Under the pieces are notes generated by a model. That model ran no database searches. It was given only the letters and a program-made list of their open reading frames with translations, and was not told the origin of the DNA. Positions 23,085-35,213 of a stretch of 64,000 nucleotides of DNA are shown here, one piece after another. This stretch comes from Vanessa cardui (taxonomy: Eukaryota; Arthropoda; Insecta; Lepidoptera; Nymphalidae): assembly GCF_905220365.1 (NCBI RefSeq), contig NC_061130.1:4967501-5031500 (forward strand), read 5' to 3'. The position numbers and the translations under genes are program-made. Each line of letters opens with the position of its first letter. Position 1 is the first letter of the stretch.

Positions 23085-23710
23085 AGCACAGCACACACAG
23101 CATGTGCACGAAGAAGTTGGGTTCGTTCAAAAACTGTGTTACAAATAATAATTTAATACAAGGGTACGGTACGATAGAAAATTATCTACAATATATACTA
23201 GATCTAAGTTTATGAAAAATATATATTTATATCATAAGGGATGACTAAAAGACAATTGCATGTTGCGGAGATGAAAATGCTGAGAGGAATGTGTGTTGTT
23301 ACGCGGATGGATAGAGTAAAGAATAAGTACATAAGAGGAAGCTTGAATGTGACACCGATAGCCGAGAAGTTTTGTGGAAGGCGGCTATCATGGTATGGGT
23401 ATTTAATGCAGAGGAATGAGGAACATATTGTGAGAAAGGCCTTGAGCATGGATGTGGATGGATATAGAGGTAGAGGACGATCAAGGAAACGATGGATGGA
23501 TTGTGTGAAAGACGATATGGTTAGAAAGAATGTTGTGAGATGACGTCTGACAGAGAAGTATGGAAGGAGAAGACATGCTGCGCTGACCCCAAATAAAATT
23601 GGGATAAGGGCAGGAGGATGAGGATGATGATATATTTTATATGAAAGGCAATGGCAAACCGTATTCGTTTAGTTTCATTTATTTTGTCCTAGCGAAGCCA
23701 GGTTTTGGCT
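23085..23710 (+). repeat. Interspersed repeat X, copy 1, split by an RTE-like LINE
   Basis: The left part (about 23085-23220: GTTCGTTCAAAAACTGTGTT ... GTTTATGAAAAAT) and right part (about 23640-23700: CGTTTAGTTTCATTTATTTTG, CCTAGCGAAGCCAGGTTTTG) align in order with 29300-29560 (GTGCGTTCAGAAAGTGTGTT ... TTCATCGGAGCGAAGTCATG). The class is unknown; it is non-coding. Confidence 0.6.
23233..23635 (+). pseudogene. RTE-like LINE, 5'-truncated 3' end
   Basis: The C-terminal part of a non-LTR reverse-transcriptase polyprotein, open 23241-23543: the motif order LHVAEMKMLRGM, MDRVKNKYIRGSL, GRRLSWYGYLMQRNEEHIVRK and GRGRSRKRWMDCVKDD is typical of lepidopteran RTE-type ORFs. After the coding end comes CCAAATAAAATTGGGATAAGG and a GATGATGA-rich tail. 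ATATATTT(T)ATAT on both sides (23221 and 23630) is a plausible target duplication. It was dead on arrival because it lacks the endonuclease and RT catalytic domains. Confidence 0.75.
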
Positions 23711-23824
23711 AGTTATTTATATTTACTTACTAAACCAGGTTGAATGTACATGAACATTGGGCTCCTAAAGTCAAAGATATCAAGTCAAAGTAGTGCTCTG
23801 ACTAGTTTAATCGAATTGACGTTG

Positions 23825-23910
23825 GTTCTAGTCTTGTAATAGTAGGCCGCTGTCCACCTTAGACTGCTACAGTACTTACCATTATGTATGATTGTGGTCG
23901 AGGTAGAGCC
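23825..23910 (+). repeat. Lepidopteran interspersed repeat scrap
   Basis: GTAGGCCGCTGTCCACCTTAGACTGC and ACTTACCATTATGTATGATTG match wording common at 3' ends of lepidopteran retroelements. Short and diverged. Confidence 0.4.
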
Positions 23911-24144
23911 TTAATTAAGGCTCTGATAAGGCTTAATTGATAATTATCAAAAAATTACTCAATAAAAATAATCTATTGGAGCTTATTTAAACACAGAGAT
24001 TAATCAACCTTTGTTCATTCTTTTTCAATCATCATTCTTCAAATTATCAAAGGTTAGTTAGGCTTTTAGTCAGTCATAAGATACTTCTTAATTCTTAATG
24101 TTGCTGTGCATAGGTGTTTAAAAGAATGGTCAATTTCATACCAA

Positions 24145-24225
24145 TGCATATGAAGAACGGTGACTTCTTACCGTTTGGTGATCCGTTTGCCGGTTCAACG
24201 ATCAAAAAAAGATGTTAGTGATACT
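24145..24225 (+). repeat. Family C 3' remnant
   Basis: GGTGACTTCTTACCGTTTGG and ATCCGTTTGCCGGTTC, then an A-rich run, echo the 3' end of family C. Strongly diverged. Confidence 0.3.
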
Positions 24226-24535
24226 AGTCCTTTCATCAGGCCACAGAATTTCATTAAATTTTGTTTATTTACGATATACGAATACGTATCATAAGTGGGT
24301 CACGTATCCAATGAGCGAAATCAGTCAATGCGAATAAACTTTGTTACGGCAAATGATATGAGGTTTAAATTATTAAACAAACATCGTTGTGAATGACATA
24401 TTCTGGTCTGATCATAAAAAATCAAATATGCTTATTATGTACCAATCATGGATATAAAACAAATGTTAATGTAATTAGTTTTGTGAATGTAAATGGAGGT
24501 AGAAAAAAGAAAACAAACTGAGCTAATAAAGGATC

Positions 24536-24795
24536 TTCTTCCTAATCGTTTCCTCATTACTGAGGGTCATGACCACCATGCGTGTGGAGCACCTGAACAT
24601 TTCGCACCACCTTCCTCCAGCCATTCCTATTCTGTGCCATTCGTAGGCAAGCCTGGGCACAGGATCCTGTTGCTGTCTTTACTGTGTTTATCCATCGGGA
24701 CGGCGCTCTTCCTTTACCTCTCTTTCCCTCCACGGGGCAAACAATTATAAGTTTTTCCAGGCTGTCCTCATGCCTAGCCACATGGACAAAGAAAC
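24536..24795 (-). pseudogene. LINE polyprotein C-terminal fragment
   Basis: The minus strand reads ARHEDSLEKLIIV, VEGKRGKGRAPSRWINTVK and GWRKVVRNVQ, the style of the C-terminal tail of lepidopteran endonuclease-reverse transcriptases, ending in GGHDPQ and a TAA/TGA. The upstream catalytic region is absent and no ATG starts it (the frame opens at GTG). Confidence 0.6.
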
Positions 24796-26875
24796 GCGTT
24801 GAGTAATAATGGTTGAGAGACGTGCCCTAATCTATAGCTGTTTCAGGATTGATTCGTTTGTGTGTGCTAATAAAGGATATAAGACTTTAAATTAACATGA
24901 TTATTTTTATTATTACATCAAATAAAATCATTGAATCAATTATTCTGATTAGTTTACCTATGTTTAAACGAAGTCTATCGTGTGTTGCGTTACTCGGAAA
25001 CATACTTTGAAAAGTTATCCAGTCCAAAGCACTAACGAATATAAGCCATCAATAAAGGTGCCTCAGATACCGGACATGAATCACGGACGTGCAGCCTGAA
25101 TAAACGAATTGATTTTGGAGGTTAATTTTGGTAGCGATATTGATGGAGACCAAATATACGCTCAACTAAACGCAGATCATCCTGGGTCAGAGAAAGTGGT
25201 CGAGATGCTTATATTAATAAAGTGTTAAATAAGTGCACATTGTAAATTTTTTTGCATACAATGTGTAACTCCAAGGAATTTTAACTTGAAATCATCATCC
25301 AGGAACAGTTGGCAGGGCGAAGGATATCGAAGCAACGATGATGAACGAATGAACGATATCGACACCGGTTCGGAAGAGCATGAGATTATTTGAGCAAGAA
25401 TCGTGAGTTAAAATTGTATTGTACGTGTAACACAATATCAATTATTTTTATTCTTTATATTTTAAATGTTCTTAATACGTAAAGACGCTCGAGTTAAATT
25501 ATAGAAGATAGTAGTCGTACATTGGTCGACTGTCGAAATAAAGTAGTTTCGCCGTTAAATAAATCGGTGTAAATGTGTTGAGTCTGTCGCCGACCGCAAC
25601 CAAGCGGGCGTCGCGCCAGCAGTGGCACTCCAATATAAGAGTATTATGTATAATTCAAAATATAATTTACTAGTTAACCATAATGATTAAAAAATATACT
25701 ATTATCCGTTGTTCTTTTATTTACTATAGGCATATTGTAATATATGTGAAATTAACGTGTTATCAGAAAAATATTTATAGAATACATACCATAAACACAA
25801 GCTGATAAGCTGGTTAGTTTAAAACTATCATCTTAATTTTCGTGACGTGGAGTTAGACATTATTGGAGATATAGGCCAGAGGGGCTATGCTCCAATATGA
25901 ATTTTATGTAGTTCAAATTATTAACGCCTTTATGTATATAAAATCTTTATGATACAAACAAGTCAAGCGATCTGTCCGCCCGCTGTGCGATCTATTTGTA
26001 CTAATTGCTGCTACTACAGTTCGCCTGACATTTACTAACTACGTTCAAATGCACCCAAACAAATTGAATTGATTAGATGAGCTTAATAAGCAATGTTGGC
26101 AGAATTAAATTATATTTGAAAGATCAATTCAAAATATGGTTTCGTTCAATAATTAATTAGTATGCAAAGGGGGTCGTATTGCTGCCAGCAATCTCCTCCA
26201 GACAACCTTAAATTCATTAATAAAGACGTAATTTTTTAATTGAATATTATCATAGATGTGTAACGTTTATTGGGGAGCCATGGAGGTAACATCTACTTAT
26301 TTGCCGTGTCAGCAGATGGTACACGCTTTTTATGCCGTTATGCTACCTCTTTCTCTGTTCTCTACTTCCATCTGAGTACACGGTGCTTATGCAATATTTT
26401 CTTTATCTGCTCTGTGTAAGTGTGTACTGCAGCACTTGCATCAGAACTGTATTTATTTTCTTATAGAAATTAGTTCTCTATTTTATAATATTCATATTTA
26501 TTGATATTTTTTCAGTAACTGTAGTAATCGATGTTCTTAATCTGCCGAGCCTGTGTGAGGATACAATTTTTTATAACAGCGATATGTCAGTGGGAGCATT
26601 CCTAATATCTAATATTCGAAAATCACATAATTGAGAGAGAAGATTCGAGGATTAGAGTGCGTAAACTCCTAAATTTTCGCGAATTTCGGAAGTAACTTGG
26701 GCCACCAATTTCCTTTCTTCCGTCCGACTCAACCTCAGGCGAATGCTCAAAACTCAAACGTAGATTGTTACAGTACAGCCGAGTATTGCCGGTTAAGGAC
26801 TTAAAACAAAATAGTAAAAATGAGTGCCACAGAATATGATCTTAAGTAGTATTAGTTGTTTCCATATTTTTAAAC
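24796..26875. other. Intergenic or intronic stretch
   Basis: No recognisable gene. A CpG-rich patch at about 25540-25635 could be promoter-like or part of an element. The rest is AT-rich and featureless to my reading. Confidence 0.35.
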
Positions 26876-27055
26876 TAACTACAGGCACAAGGGACATAAC
26901 ATCTTAGTTCCCAAGGTTGGTGGCACATTGACGATGTAAGGAATAGTTAATATTTCTTACAGCGTCATTGTCTATGGGTGATGGTGACCACTTACCATCA
27001 GGTGGCCCATATGCTCGCCCGCCAACCTATCCCATAAAAAAAAGAAAAAAAAAAT
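26876..27055 (+). repeat. Family C copy, 5'-truncated
   Basis: Starts at ACTACAGGCACAAGGGACAT and runs to CGCCAACCTATCCCATAAAA with a long A-rich tail. 5' truncation fits retroposition. Confidence 0.75.
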
Positions 27056-28059
27056 ACTTAATGGGGGCCATTACTGATCTTTTAAAGATTGATGTTGCGG
27101 ATTTTGATACATAAATACCGTGGATTTTACAAATTTCTCGTATAAAATACTGGAATACCTCTGATAGATTCGCCAGTGTTTGTCATCGTGCTGCATCTTT
27201 TTGGATAAGTTTTATATAAAATTGTTTAGTGTTTTTTTTCTGTTCGATATTCAAACAAAAAGCTTTTTCGTCTTCTCATTTATCCTTAACTCCTTTTAAT
27301 TAAATTTAACTTAAATTGTATTTTTGACCAAATTCTAAGTAGCAAATCGAAGTAACGAGGTTAGCAGTGATTATATTCTCATGCCGCTGAAAGAAAAAGC
27401 TGCTATTTCTAATCTTCTATACAGATTCTGTAAGTGCACTTATTTTACTTTGGGTTATGTTCACAATTGTTGCGCCTTTTGTCTCTTTGTTTGTAGTCGG
27501 TCAAAAGACCAGTTGTTATCATCTATTAAATATTACAAGCTTTCATAATAATGATGATGTGATGTGATCCTTTAGCCAGGTAGTGCACTAACTATTCGTT
27601 TTTTTTCATAAACCTATAGAAGGAGAAAAGAAAGATTTCAGGCGCAAGTCCAAGGGCTCGTTATGCTTTCCGAGGCACGGTTGTGTTAACATTACCAATC
27701 TACTATAACATGAAACTTTCATAACAAACAAAATGGTAATTTTAACGAGAATCCGTATAAAACAAATAAAGCTTACATCTTTATAATTAGCATAATTTAG
27801 TTTGCATAAAATATACATAATTTTGTCCGACTTAACATATACGGAAAAGCATGTCATAAATTTTCTCTCTTTTACACGGGCATAATTTAAATTATATTAA
27901 AGCATTTAGCAATTTATATATTACTTATTTTTAAAATTGTTAAGCGGGATGTATTATAATATACGCACGTGGCAAGGTACCTCAACATGATTTATAAATG
28001 TCAGTTATTAATTTGTAGAGTAATTTAAATATTCATAAATATGTCAAAGATTTAGGTTC
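27056..28059. other. AT-rich stretch with one open region
   Basis: A plus frame open at about 27342-27549 includes MPLKEKAAISNLLYRF just before a consensus donor GTAAGT at 27430. This could be a short coding exon but nothing else supports it. The minus frame 27606-27857 is not convincing. Confidence 0.3.
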
Positions 28060-28490
28060 AAACTCTGATTGACTGACATAGTGATCTATCAACGCACAGC
28101 CCAAACCACGAGCTGAAATTTGGCAGGCATAAATATTATGACGTAGGCATCCGCTAAGAAAAGAATTTTGATAAATTCCACCCCTAAGGGGACGATATAG
28201 GGTATGAATGTTTTTATAAATCTTCTTAAATTTTCGACTGATTGAACTGAAATCAAACCTTGGAGCAACTATAATTCCCTAATATATTATACGTGAAGTA
28301 TAAGATACTCCGTATATACATGATTTGTTTCAATTGACCATCAATAAGAAAGTGTAATGCTTCTATATTGAATAAAGTTATTTGAGTTTGAGTTTGACTC
28401 CAAGAAAAGACATAGCCTACTTTGTTTGCCTCACACATGACAACCAATATTCTAACACGAGTGACTCTAAGCGAAGCCGCGGGCGACCAC
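28060..28490 (+). mobile_element. Helitron-like non-autonomous element
   Basis: Starts TGACTGACATAGTGATCTATC, continues with CCACCCCTAAGGGGACGATA, and ends CGAAGCCGCGGGCGACCACTAGT. The CTAGT end fits Helitron-type 3' termini (CTRRT). A LINE-type 3' tail (AATAAAGTTATTTGAGTTTG, about 28330-28400) lies inside. No protein is encoded. Confidence 0.5.
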
Positions 28491-29299
28491 TAGTAATAAT
28501 AATAAACCTATTAAGGAGATATATTTAGTTTAACGCTACAAGCTAAAATTTTTAATACCTTACTCCTTAAGCTCAAAGTATTACATTCATAGGTTGTAAA
28601 GAAAACGAAAATGTTACACGTTTTATGAGATAAGCATAGAAAAATAGAGCGACGTTGCTCAAGATAAGATCACAGTTTCTAAAACTTTGTGCAGAATTAA
28701 AAATACTTTTCGAAAATTAGAAACAAAGGCCCTATTACCTCTTAAAGCATTAGATAATAAAAAAATGTAAATTTAGGTTAGTTAACATTTGCCTTAGAAA
28801 AATATTTTAGACGAAAATAAAATTGACATAGGCTTGTATTATATTATTTTCGAACTTTATAAGTACAAGTTCGTATAAGCTTCATAAATAAGAGTAATCT
28901 ATATTAATAAATTCGTGCAGGTCTACGAAAGACACTATCAAAACCTGATCTTGATTGTAGATCGTTAATGTAAAATTTTTGACTATTACTAATTATATTA
29001 TTAAATATAAACTAATTTTGTTAGTCGACAACATAGTCGAAAATTTTCTATACTTGATATATTTCGATATTATACATATAATAAAATTCGAGTGTCTGTT
29101 TGTAATAGTAAAATAATGATGTTTTGCTAAATGCATATGCATGGTGCATAAGTATACTATAATAATAATAATTTATAGGTGCAAAAGAAATATTACAAAA
29201 ATAAGCTTACTTATATGGATATGCGTATACAAAATAAGTATGACTATTGTTAAATATGACTATTAGCTAAGTACTATTTACGTGTGGATATTAAATCCA
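28491..29299. other. AT-rich stretch, nothing recognised
   Basis: No gene or known repeat was found. Confidence 0.4.
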
Positions 29300-29560
29300 T
29301 AAAATCAATGAAATGACAGTTCAACGGTCGGCCATATTTGACGTTTACGAGTGCGTTCAGAAAGTGTGTTTTAAATAATAATTTCGTATCGAAGTACGGT
29401 TTACTCGACGGAAACTTATCCACAATTAATTGTTATAAATCAACGTTTATGAAAAATAATGTAACATGAAAAGTAAAGGATAAATAATATTTGTTTCGTT
29501 TCGTTTATTTCATCGGAGCGAAGTCATGTTTTCGTTTCGTATATAATAACCAGCTGACAT
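29300..29560 (+). repeat. Interspersed repeat X, copy 2 (uninterrupted)
   Basis: Counterpart of 23085-23710 without the LINE. It confirms the empty-site structure of that insertion. Confidence 0.6.
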
Positions 29561-29867
29561 AATATTTTTCTCTCGAAAACGTTGCTAGCTCTCGTACCAC
29601 TAGGGAAGAGATAGGCGGCATGGAGGAGGCATGGCGGCAGACGATTCGGTCATTCCCTAAAGGCGCGCCAATAGATGTTCCACGTCAAATATTTTGACAG
29701 TGGGTGATTTCATAGTCTTCAGTATCAGTTATTAGTTTGTAACACATACCTAATGGTGTTAACAAAATTGGCAATATACGTAGGAAAATTAATAATAAAA
29801 ATATGATATTATTCATTAGAAGAAATTGCTTTCCGAAACGTTGGTAGTATTTAATTGTTGACGATTC

Positions 29868-29930
29868 AAAAACGCTTCATTGTGAAGTTTACTTGAATAA
29901 AATTGATTTGATTTGATTTGATTTGGTAAT
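29868..29930 (+). repeat. LINE 3' tail with TTGAT microsatellite
   Basis: GATTCAAAAACGCTTCATTG ... TTTACTTGAATAAAATTGAT followed by GATTT repeats, the 3' end of the same family as 47208-47352. A GC-rich patch at 29580-29665 upstream is unexplained; the rest up to 30415 is featureless. Confidence 0.6.
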
Positions 29931-30415
29931 GGAATTTTTAATTCAAATTAAAGACAAGGTAGGTATATAATTTCGCAAAAGACTGAGCGACCTTATGTTA
30001 ATTTTGTTGCATTAGAGATACAATTAATTATTTGTAGTTGTGTATGCAATTTAATCAATTGTTTGAAACAGCTAAGTTTAATGGAATCACAATTAGGCGC
30101 CAGCTTTACATTTTAATTGATTTTGTTATCGTTTTAAAAGTCGTTGTAAGTCTCCTCCAATAAGTCTATTTTAATATTTGTTTGTGGTGTAAACTAGAAC
30201 GCCGTATTGTTGTGACGTCGCGTTATTAAATATACTATGGGCTATTACGTTTTGCACAAATTTAAGATTAACGAGTATTTGTCAAAGCCTTTAGGCTGGA
30301 AATAGATTTCACATTATATAACCTTTAAATTATTTGCTGCTGATATTTGTTTCGCTGACATCTAAGAATTTAATTTCTGAAATTTAATTAGATATTTCGT
30401 TTTATATTTTACCGT

Positions 30416-30722
30416 GAGTCGAGATGGCCCAGTGGTTAGAACGCGTGCATCTTAACCGATGATTGCGGGTTCAAACCCAGGCAAACACCGCTGATTCATG
30501 TGTTTAATTTGTCTTTATAATTCGTCTCGTGCTCAGCGGTGAAGGAAAACATCGTGAGGAAACCTGCATGTGACAAATTTCATAGAAATTCTGCCACATG
30601 TGTATTCCACCAACCCGCATTGGAACAGCGTGGTGGATTATGTTCCATACCTTCTCCTCAAAGGGAGAGGAGGCCTTTAGCCCAGCAGTGGGAATTTACA
30701 GGCTGTTGTTGTTGTTGTTGTA
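30416..30722 (+). repeat. SINE family A, full length, with target duplication
   Basis: A box TGGCCCAGTGG (30426), B box GGTTCAAACCC (30468), full body and GTT-repeat tail. TTTACCGT flanks both ends (30408-30415 and 30723-30730). The frame at 30539-30742 is the SINE body, not a gene. Confidence 0.92.
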
Positions 30723-30730
30723 TTTACCGT

Positions 30731-31129
30731 AATTATGAATAGAATTGTAAGACATTATATTATTTGAAAGCCGGAAATCATCTAGAGTAAGCGATTAATC
30801 TTCAATAGGTATCAGGAACACCAAGAGAAGTTAAGAAAGAGGAGGCGTCTAAAAAAATAGCTTATATTTTATTGAGTTTTAAAGGATAAATTCACTTCAA
30901 AGTTAAAAAAATCTTTTGAAAACGGCATTATATTTTCGAGGAATGTGTTTGATCATAAATATAAATAACAAAATTACCTTTATAAATAAAAATAACGAAA
31001 TGTTCTTGAATCGTTAAATGTTTTTGATTAATACTCTTATAGCGTGGCGGAATGAGCTCTTAACATTCTTCTTCGTCGGAATGGAGACTATAACTTACTT
31101 TATACTATTTTGTTACTATATTACGTCCG
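30731..31129. other. Short AT-rich gap
   Basis: Nothing recognised. Confidence 0.4.
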
Positions 31130-31562
31130 TAAGGTTAGGTATTGCACTCACGGTAGCATGCGTAAGCGATCACGTGGCGCCTGCCGAAAGACGGAGAGGG
31201 TACCGCTGGCTTTTTAGTGGGTAAACCCGGTGGACCTGGTTGCACTAGGCGTTCAGGAAACCGGGGAGTACCACCCCCCCCCCCCCCACTTTCCATCACG
31301 TGGGGGAAGCGCGTAAAGCGTTTTTTCCAGCGAAAAAAAAGGGTTAGGTATTGCACCGCCTTCGGCAAGATGCATGCAAGCATGCGATAGCGATCTTGTG
31401 GCGCTCGTCGAAGAGATGAAGAGGATACCGGCTGATTTTTGTCGGATATTCCGGTGTGCCTGGGCATAGTCGGCATCCTGGTCACGGGCCGGTCGCTTAT
31501 ACTCCCCTATTTGCACGTAAGGAAAACGCGAAATGCGTTTTTCCAACGAAATAAAAAAGAGT
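31130..31562 (+). repeat. Two-unit GC-rich tandem repeat with a C tract
   Basis: Two imperfect copies of a unit of about 210 bp. Each starts GGTTAGGTATTGCAC (31133 and 31343), passes GCATGCG-TAGCGATC and GTGGCGC, and ends in TTTTTTCCAGCGAAA or TTTTTCCAACGAAA (about 31320 and 31535). Unit 1 carries a C14 run at about 31274-31287. Similar wording is scattered in other Lepidoptera, so this is probably part of a retroelement UTR. The open frames over it (31018-31224, 31135-31603) follow from its GC content. Confidence 0.65.
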
Positions 31563-33878
31563 ATAAACTTGTTACGACTACCGATTGTAATAAATAGAAA
31601 CAAAATTACATGGCGCTCAGGTGAAATATGAAATTATGCTTCAGGGCTCTATGTGCGCCCTTAAAGTTACAATTTCGATGCTGACCTTTTAGGTTACTCG
31701 CTACCCACTCCAAATACAAGCTTTAAGCTTAATTTATTAGTGTGAGAATTAAATAGAAGCATTTTTCAGGCATTTTATTACGCGGCTTAGCATAAAAATT
31801 TAAACTATTTAACATATTTGTACGGAATATTTACAACGATGTTTAAAAGGAATTTTCGTATATGCTATCGTGTTGCGTGGTGAAACTGCAAGATGAATAA
31901 TTAAACCAGTTCAACGTGAACTATCACAAATATTCCCTTTATTGTGTACATCAGTTTTCGATATTAGTCCTCGAAATAGATTATCAATGACTAAATTAAC
32001 CCAAAGATGTCATACGTTATATTTTATAATATTTAATTGAAATTATCATGTCGTATTTGTTTTATAAAGGTCTGAGATAAATGAGTCTTAGCTCGTTTAA
32101 TTTGAAATATCAATCGAAATAACTAACCTAGTTATTTCGAGTTTCTTCATTAAGTTTTGATATTCGGATCAGTATCTTTGGGGATATCAAAGCGAGCCCT
32201 ATTCGTGTGTCAGCGTCGCTAATGGCTAGGTTTATGCGGAGAGATTCGACCCTATACTGATTGTTTTTAATATTTGATTAAATCACTCTGCATAGGGCAG
32301 GTAACAAGCAGTAAACCCGTGAAAACAAAACAAAAGGAAAGTAACATATCCATTTATTTGACTCTATAAATTAGAGTCACGAATCTTTCTTTGAATGTTA
32401 CTGAGAAAGATGCATAACATTTTTAATTTTAAAGTCGATGAATTAAAATAATTTGATTAAAAATAATTGAAAAAAAAACAAAACGGAATTAGCTCGTTAA
32501 TGGTAAACGAATTACGACATGTGTTCTATAAGCAAAATGTGTAATTTTTATAGTAAGGGGAGTAATTTTTAAAAAATTGTCTTTGCAATAAATTTAACGA
32601 CAGGCCAATTATTTACACTGTGACGGGAAACTGAGACTCGCCTCTAGAGACGCTTTAATTTATGGACACTTCCCTTCTGGGAATTGCTCTTTGCCTACTT
32701 TGTCAAAATGGATTTCTACAAGAGCAAAAACGCCGAACATTAAATTTGATTAAGCTGGCTCTAATCAAGAGGGCGAAAAGTACGCCACTGGTACATTTTT
32801 CCATTTTAACCGCAGCCCCATTCAGACTTTGTTTTATAAAACGTCGAGAGTTATAATGAAATTATGTAATTTACGTGAAAATTCCGAGTCTCATTATTCG
32901 CAAAACCGGTCTGTCTATCTTTCATTTATGAAACAATTGTGGTTTTCATATATATTCATATATAAATATAATTAAGTTTTACCACGCGGTATCAACAAAA
33001 TGTAAAATGTAAATTACACATAATCATAAATAAAATTAGACTTCCCTATTTTCAAGTATTTACAATTCGTCCACTAATACAAATATTAATATTAATAAGT
33101 GTTAGAAGTGGACACGACATTAGCCCATTTAGTAAACCATTGGTAACAATTGAATATATATTCGTTCGATAGCAGTATTCTATTTCAGTTTATACTTTCT
33201 ACATTAAAGTCGACGTATCATCTGATAATATCGTTTCTTTCGTAGTTGTTTATTCTTTCTCGATTAAACTCGTTAATATTTGTTTTTCTTATAGATGTTC
33301 ATATATTTCTAATGAATGGGCTCTTTCTGCTCCTGTGTTTCAATGTGAAATATGTGTCAGGTTTTAGGAAACATGCGAATAACCGTTACAGTGAATCACC
33401 AGTGCAAAGGGCGCGCTTCTGCCCATGCGGTACTTCATCGTGAAATTATGAGTTTGGTGCGTGCCCGATGTTTGGAATGAGATAAGGATAACATTTTATG
33501 TTTATTCCTGTCACAAAAGGCACAATTACTAAATATATTATAGAGTAAGAAAGGCTCGAATGTTTTTTTTTAAGACATATTTCAGTTTTTCATCAAAAAT
33601 AAACCGTACTGCCATTAATGTATGGCTTATAATGGCATTTGATTAAATTTGTAAATACATCTTTGAAATAGGAATTACAAAAACGCCTGAACATTTGAAA
33701 TTTCGTTTTAGAGCTAATTATCGAGTATGTACCTAGTTCTTAGATCAATACAAATACGAAAACATAACTTTATAAATATTATATTAATCACTATCGTAAT
33801 AGGAGTGTATATTTGTGTAGGCCATTATTATAACGGTATTATAAATAATCTCGAGATAAATGAAATTGTAGTTAATAG
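31563..33878. other. Intergenic or intronic stretch
   Basis: An 11-bp-arm inverted repeat lies at 32114-32124 / 32130-32140 (TCGAAATAACT). Small plus frames at 32662-32856 and 33246-33443 lack recognisable features. Otherwise AT-rich. Confidence 0.35.
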
Positions 33879-33950
33879 AAGGCTGAGGTGGCCCAGTGGT
33901 TAGAACCAAAGATTACGGGTTTAAGACTGGGCAAGCGCTTGATTTGCGGC
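33879..33950 (+). repeat. SINE family A head only
   Basis: GGCTGAGGTGGCCCAGTGG then a short deletion and GGGTTTAAGACTGGGCAAGC: the tRNA-like head without body or tail. Confidence 0.6.
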
Positions 33951-34197
33951 TTCTTGATATTGCCAGGTCACACTTCCTTATAAAGAGAGGTAGACTCTCA
34001 GGTGAAAAATTTTTTTTTTAACTTTTTCTTTCGACATTCCATTTACCATGTTTTCTTTTTACTTTTTTAATAATGTTTTGTAATTTTTACGTTAACGTTA
34101 TTTAACAAGAATTTTGATGTGTTTGGAGTTTTACAAATATCTCAGAAATTACTGTAAATAATTAATGGTTTGTCTAAGAAAATGATGTTGAAAATAA

Positions 34198-34383
34198 TTC
34201 ATAGCTTTTTCGAAAGTAAAGAAGAAATTGAACCTCAATGCAACGGAGCATAAAGCTAGAGGATTTAATCATTATAGAGCAGTCGGGGCCCTGAGTGAAA
34301 ATGAAAGTGATACTACCGAGCTTGGTTTATTCGAGATTGAACGCAATTCTCAAGAAAATTCTTTAAGGCTGGTTACGATTTAA
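34198..34383 (+). CDS. Candidate exon or gene fragment, unknown product
   Basis: One plus frame is open for 61 codons after a TAA at 34195 and ends at TAA 34381. It has no good ATG, so it could only be an internal-to-terminal exon or a fossil. Its second half (GALSENESDTTELGLFEIER) is acidic and protein-like, and base composition rises from strongly AT-rich to nearly balanced exactly over it. No convincing acceptor precedes it. I do not recognise the sequence. Confidence 0.25.
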   Translation, partial: FIAFSKVKKKLNLNATEHKARGFNHYRAVGALSENESDTTELGLFEIERNSQENSLRLVTI

Positions 34384-34901
34384 ATCTTCTGTGTTTTCCA
34401 ACGAAAATTTTTATTACAAGTTTCAACAATACTTATTACCACTCTATTGAAATCTATTTAATTTTTAATGTTATGATTAAATCGACTTCTTTAACTATAT
34501 TTAATATTTATTATACACTATGACAATAAGAAAAATATAATATTATTGGACTACTTAGTAACCGTACTTAATTTGGCGCATATATTCTAATGAAAATATA
34601 ATATATAGAAATATAACTGAAGTAGCCTTCGAGGGCTGTGCTCATGTTTTTTTTTATTTATCGCCATTAAATGACGTGTGTCCTTTTCATTTAAAGAAAC
34701 GTTTTGTCGGGCTATTACGTCACATCCGCTCAAACCCCACCCCCCGCTATGACGGCCATTGCGGCGCTAAGTACATTCGTGAAGTAGCCAGAGCATACGT
34801 AAGCGAACACGAATTTAAGATATCAAATATTACATAATACATGTAATCTGGGAACATTCTGGTAAAATAAAAATACAGAATATATTTTTTCACATTCCTA
34901 T
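34384..34901. other. AT-rich gap
   Basis: Nothing recognised except the left target duplication of the next SINE (34891-34901). Confidence 0.4.
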
Positions 34902-35213
34902 CAACAACAAACCACAACAAGAGCCTGTAAATTCCCACTGCTGGGCTAAAGGTCTCCTCTCTCTTTGAGGAGAAGGTTTGGAACATATTCCACCACGCTG
35001 TTCCAATGCGGGTTGGTGGAATACACATGTGGCAGAATTTCTATGAAATTTGTCACATGCAGGTTTCCTCACGATGTTTTCCTTCACCGCAGAGCACGAG
35101 ATGAATTATAAAGACAAATTAAGCACATGAATCAGCGGTGCTTGCCTGGGTTTGAACCCGCAATCATCGGTTAAGATGCACGCGTTCTAACCACTGGGCC
35201 ATCTCGACTCCTA
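34902..35213 (-). repeat. SINE family A, full length, minus strand
   Basis: GTT-tail subfamily. Flanked by CACATTCCTAT at 34891-34901 and 35214-35224 (11-bp duplication). The minus frames at 34747-35087 are the SINE body. Confidence 0.93.

Noticed and set aside
30539..30742. Recurring small protein (KENIVRKPACDKFHRNSAT...) seen at 30539, 34890-35087, 36615-36869 and 40528-40746
   Set aside because: It is the translated body of SINE family A in each case; the copies have target-site duplications and pol III boxes, so recurrence is due to retroposition and not to a gene family.
31018..31603. Three overlapping frames of 68-116 codons at 31.0-31.6 kb
   Set aside because: They overlie a GC-rich tandem repeat on both strands and have glycine and proline runs from the C tract.
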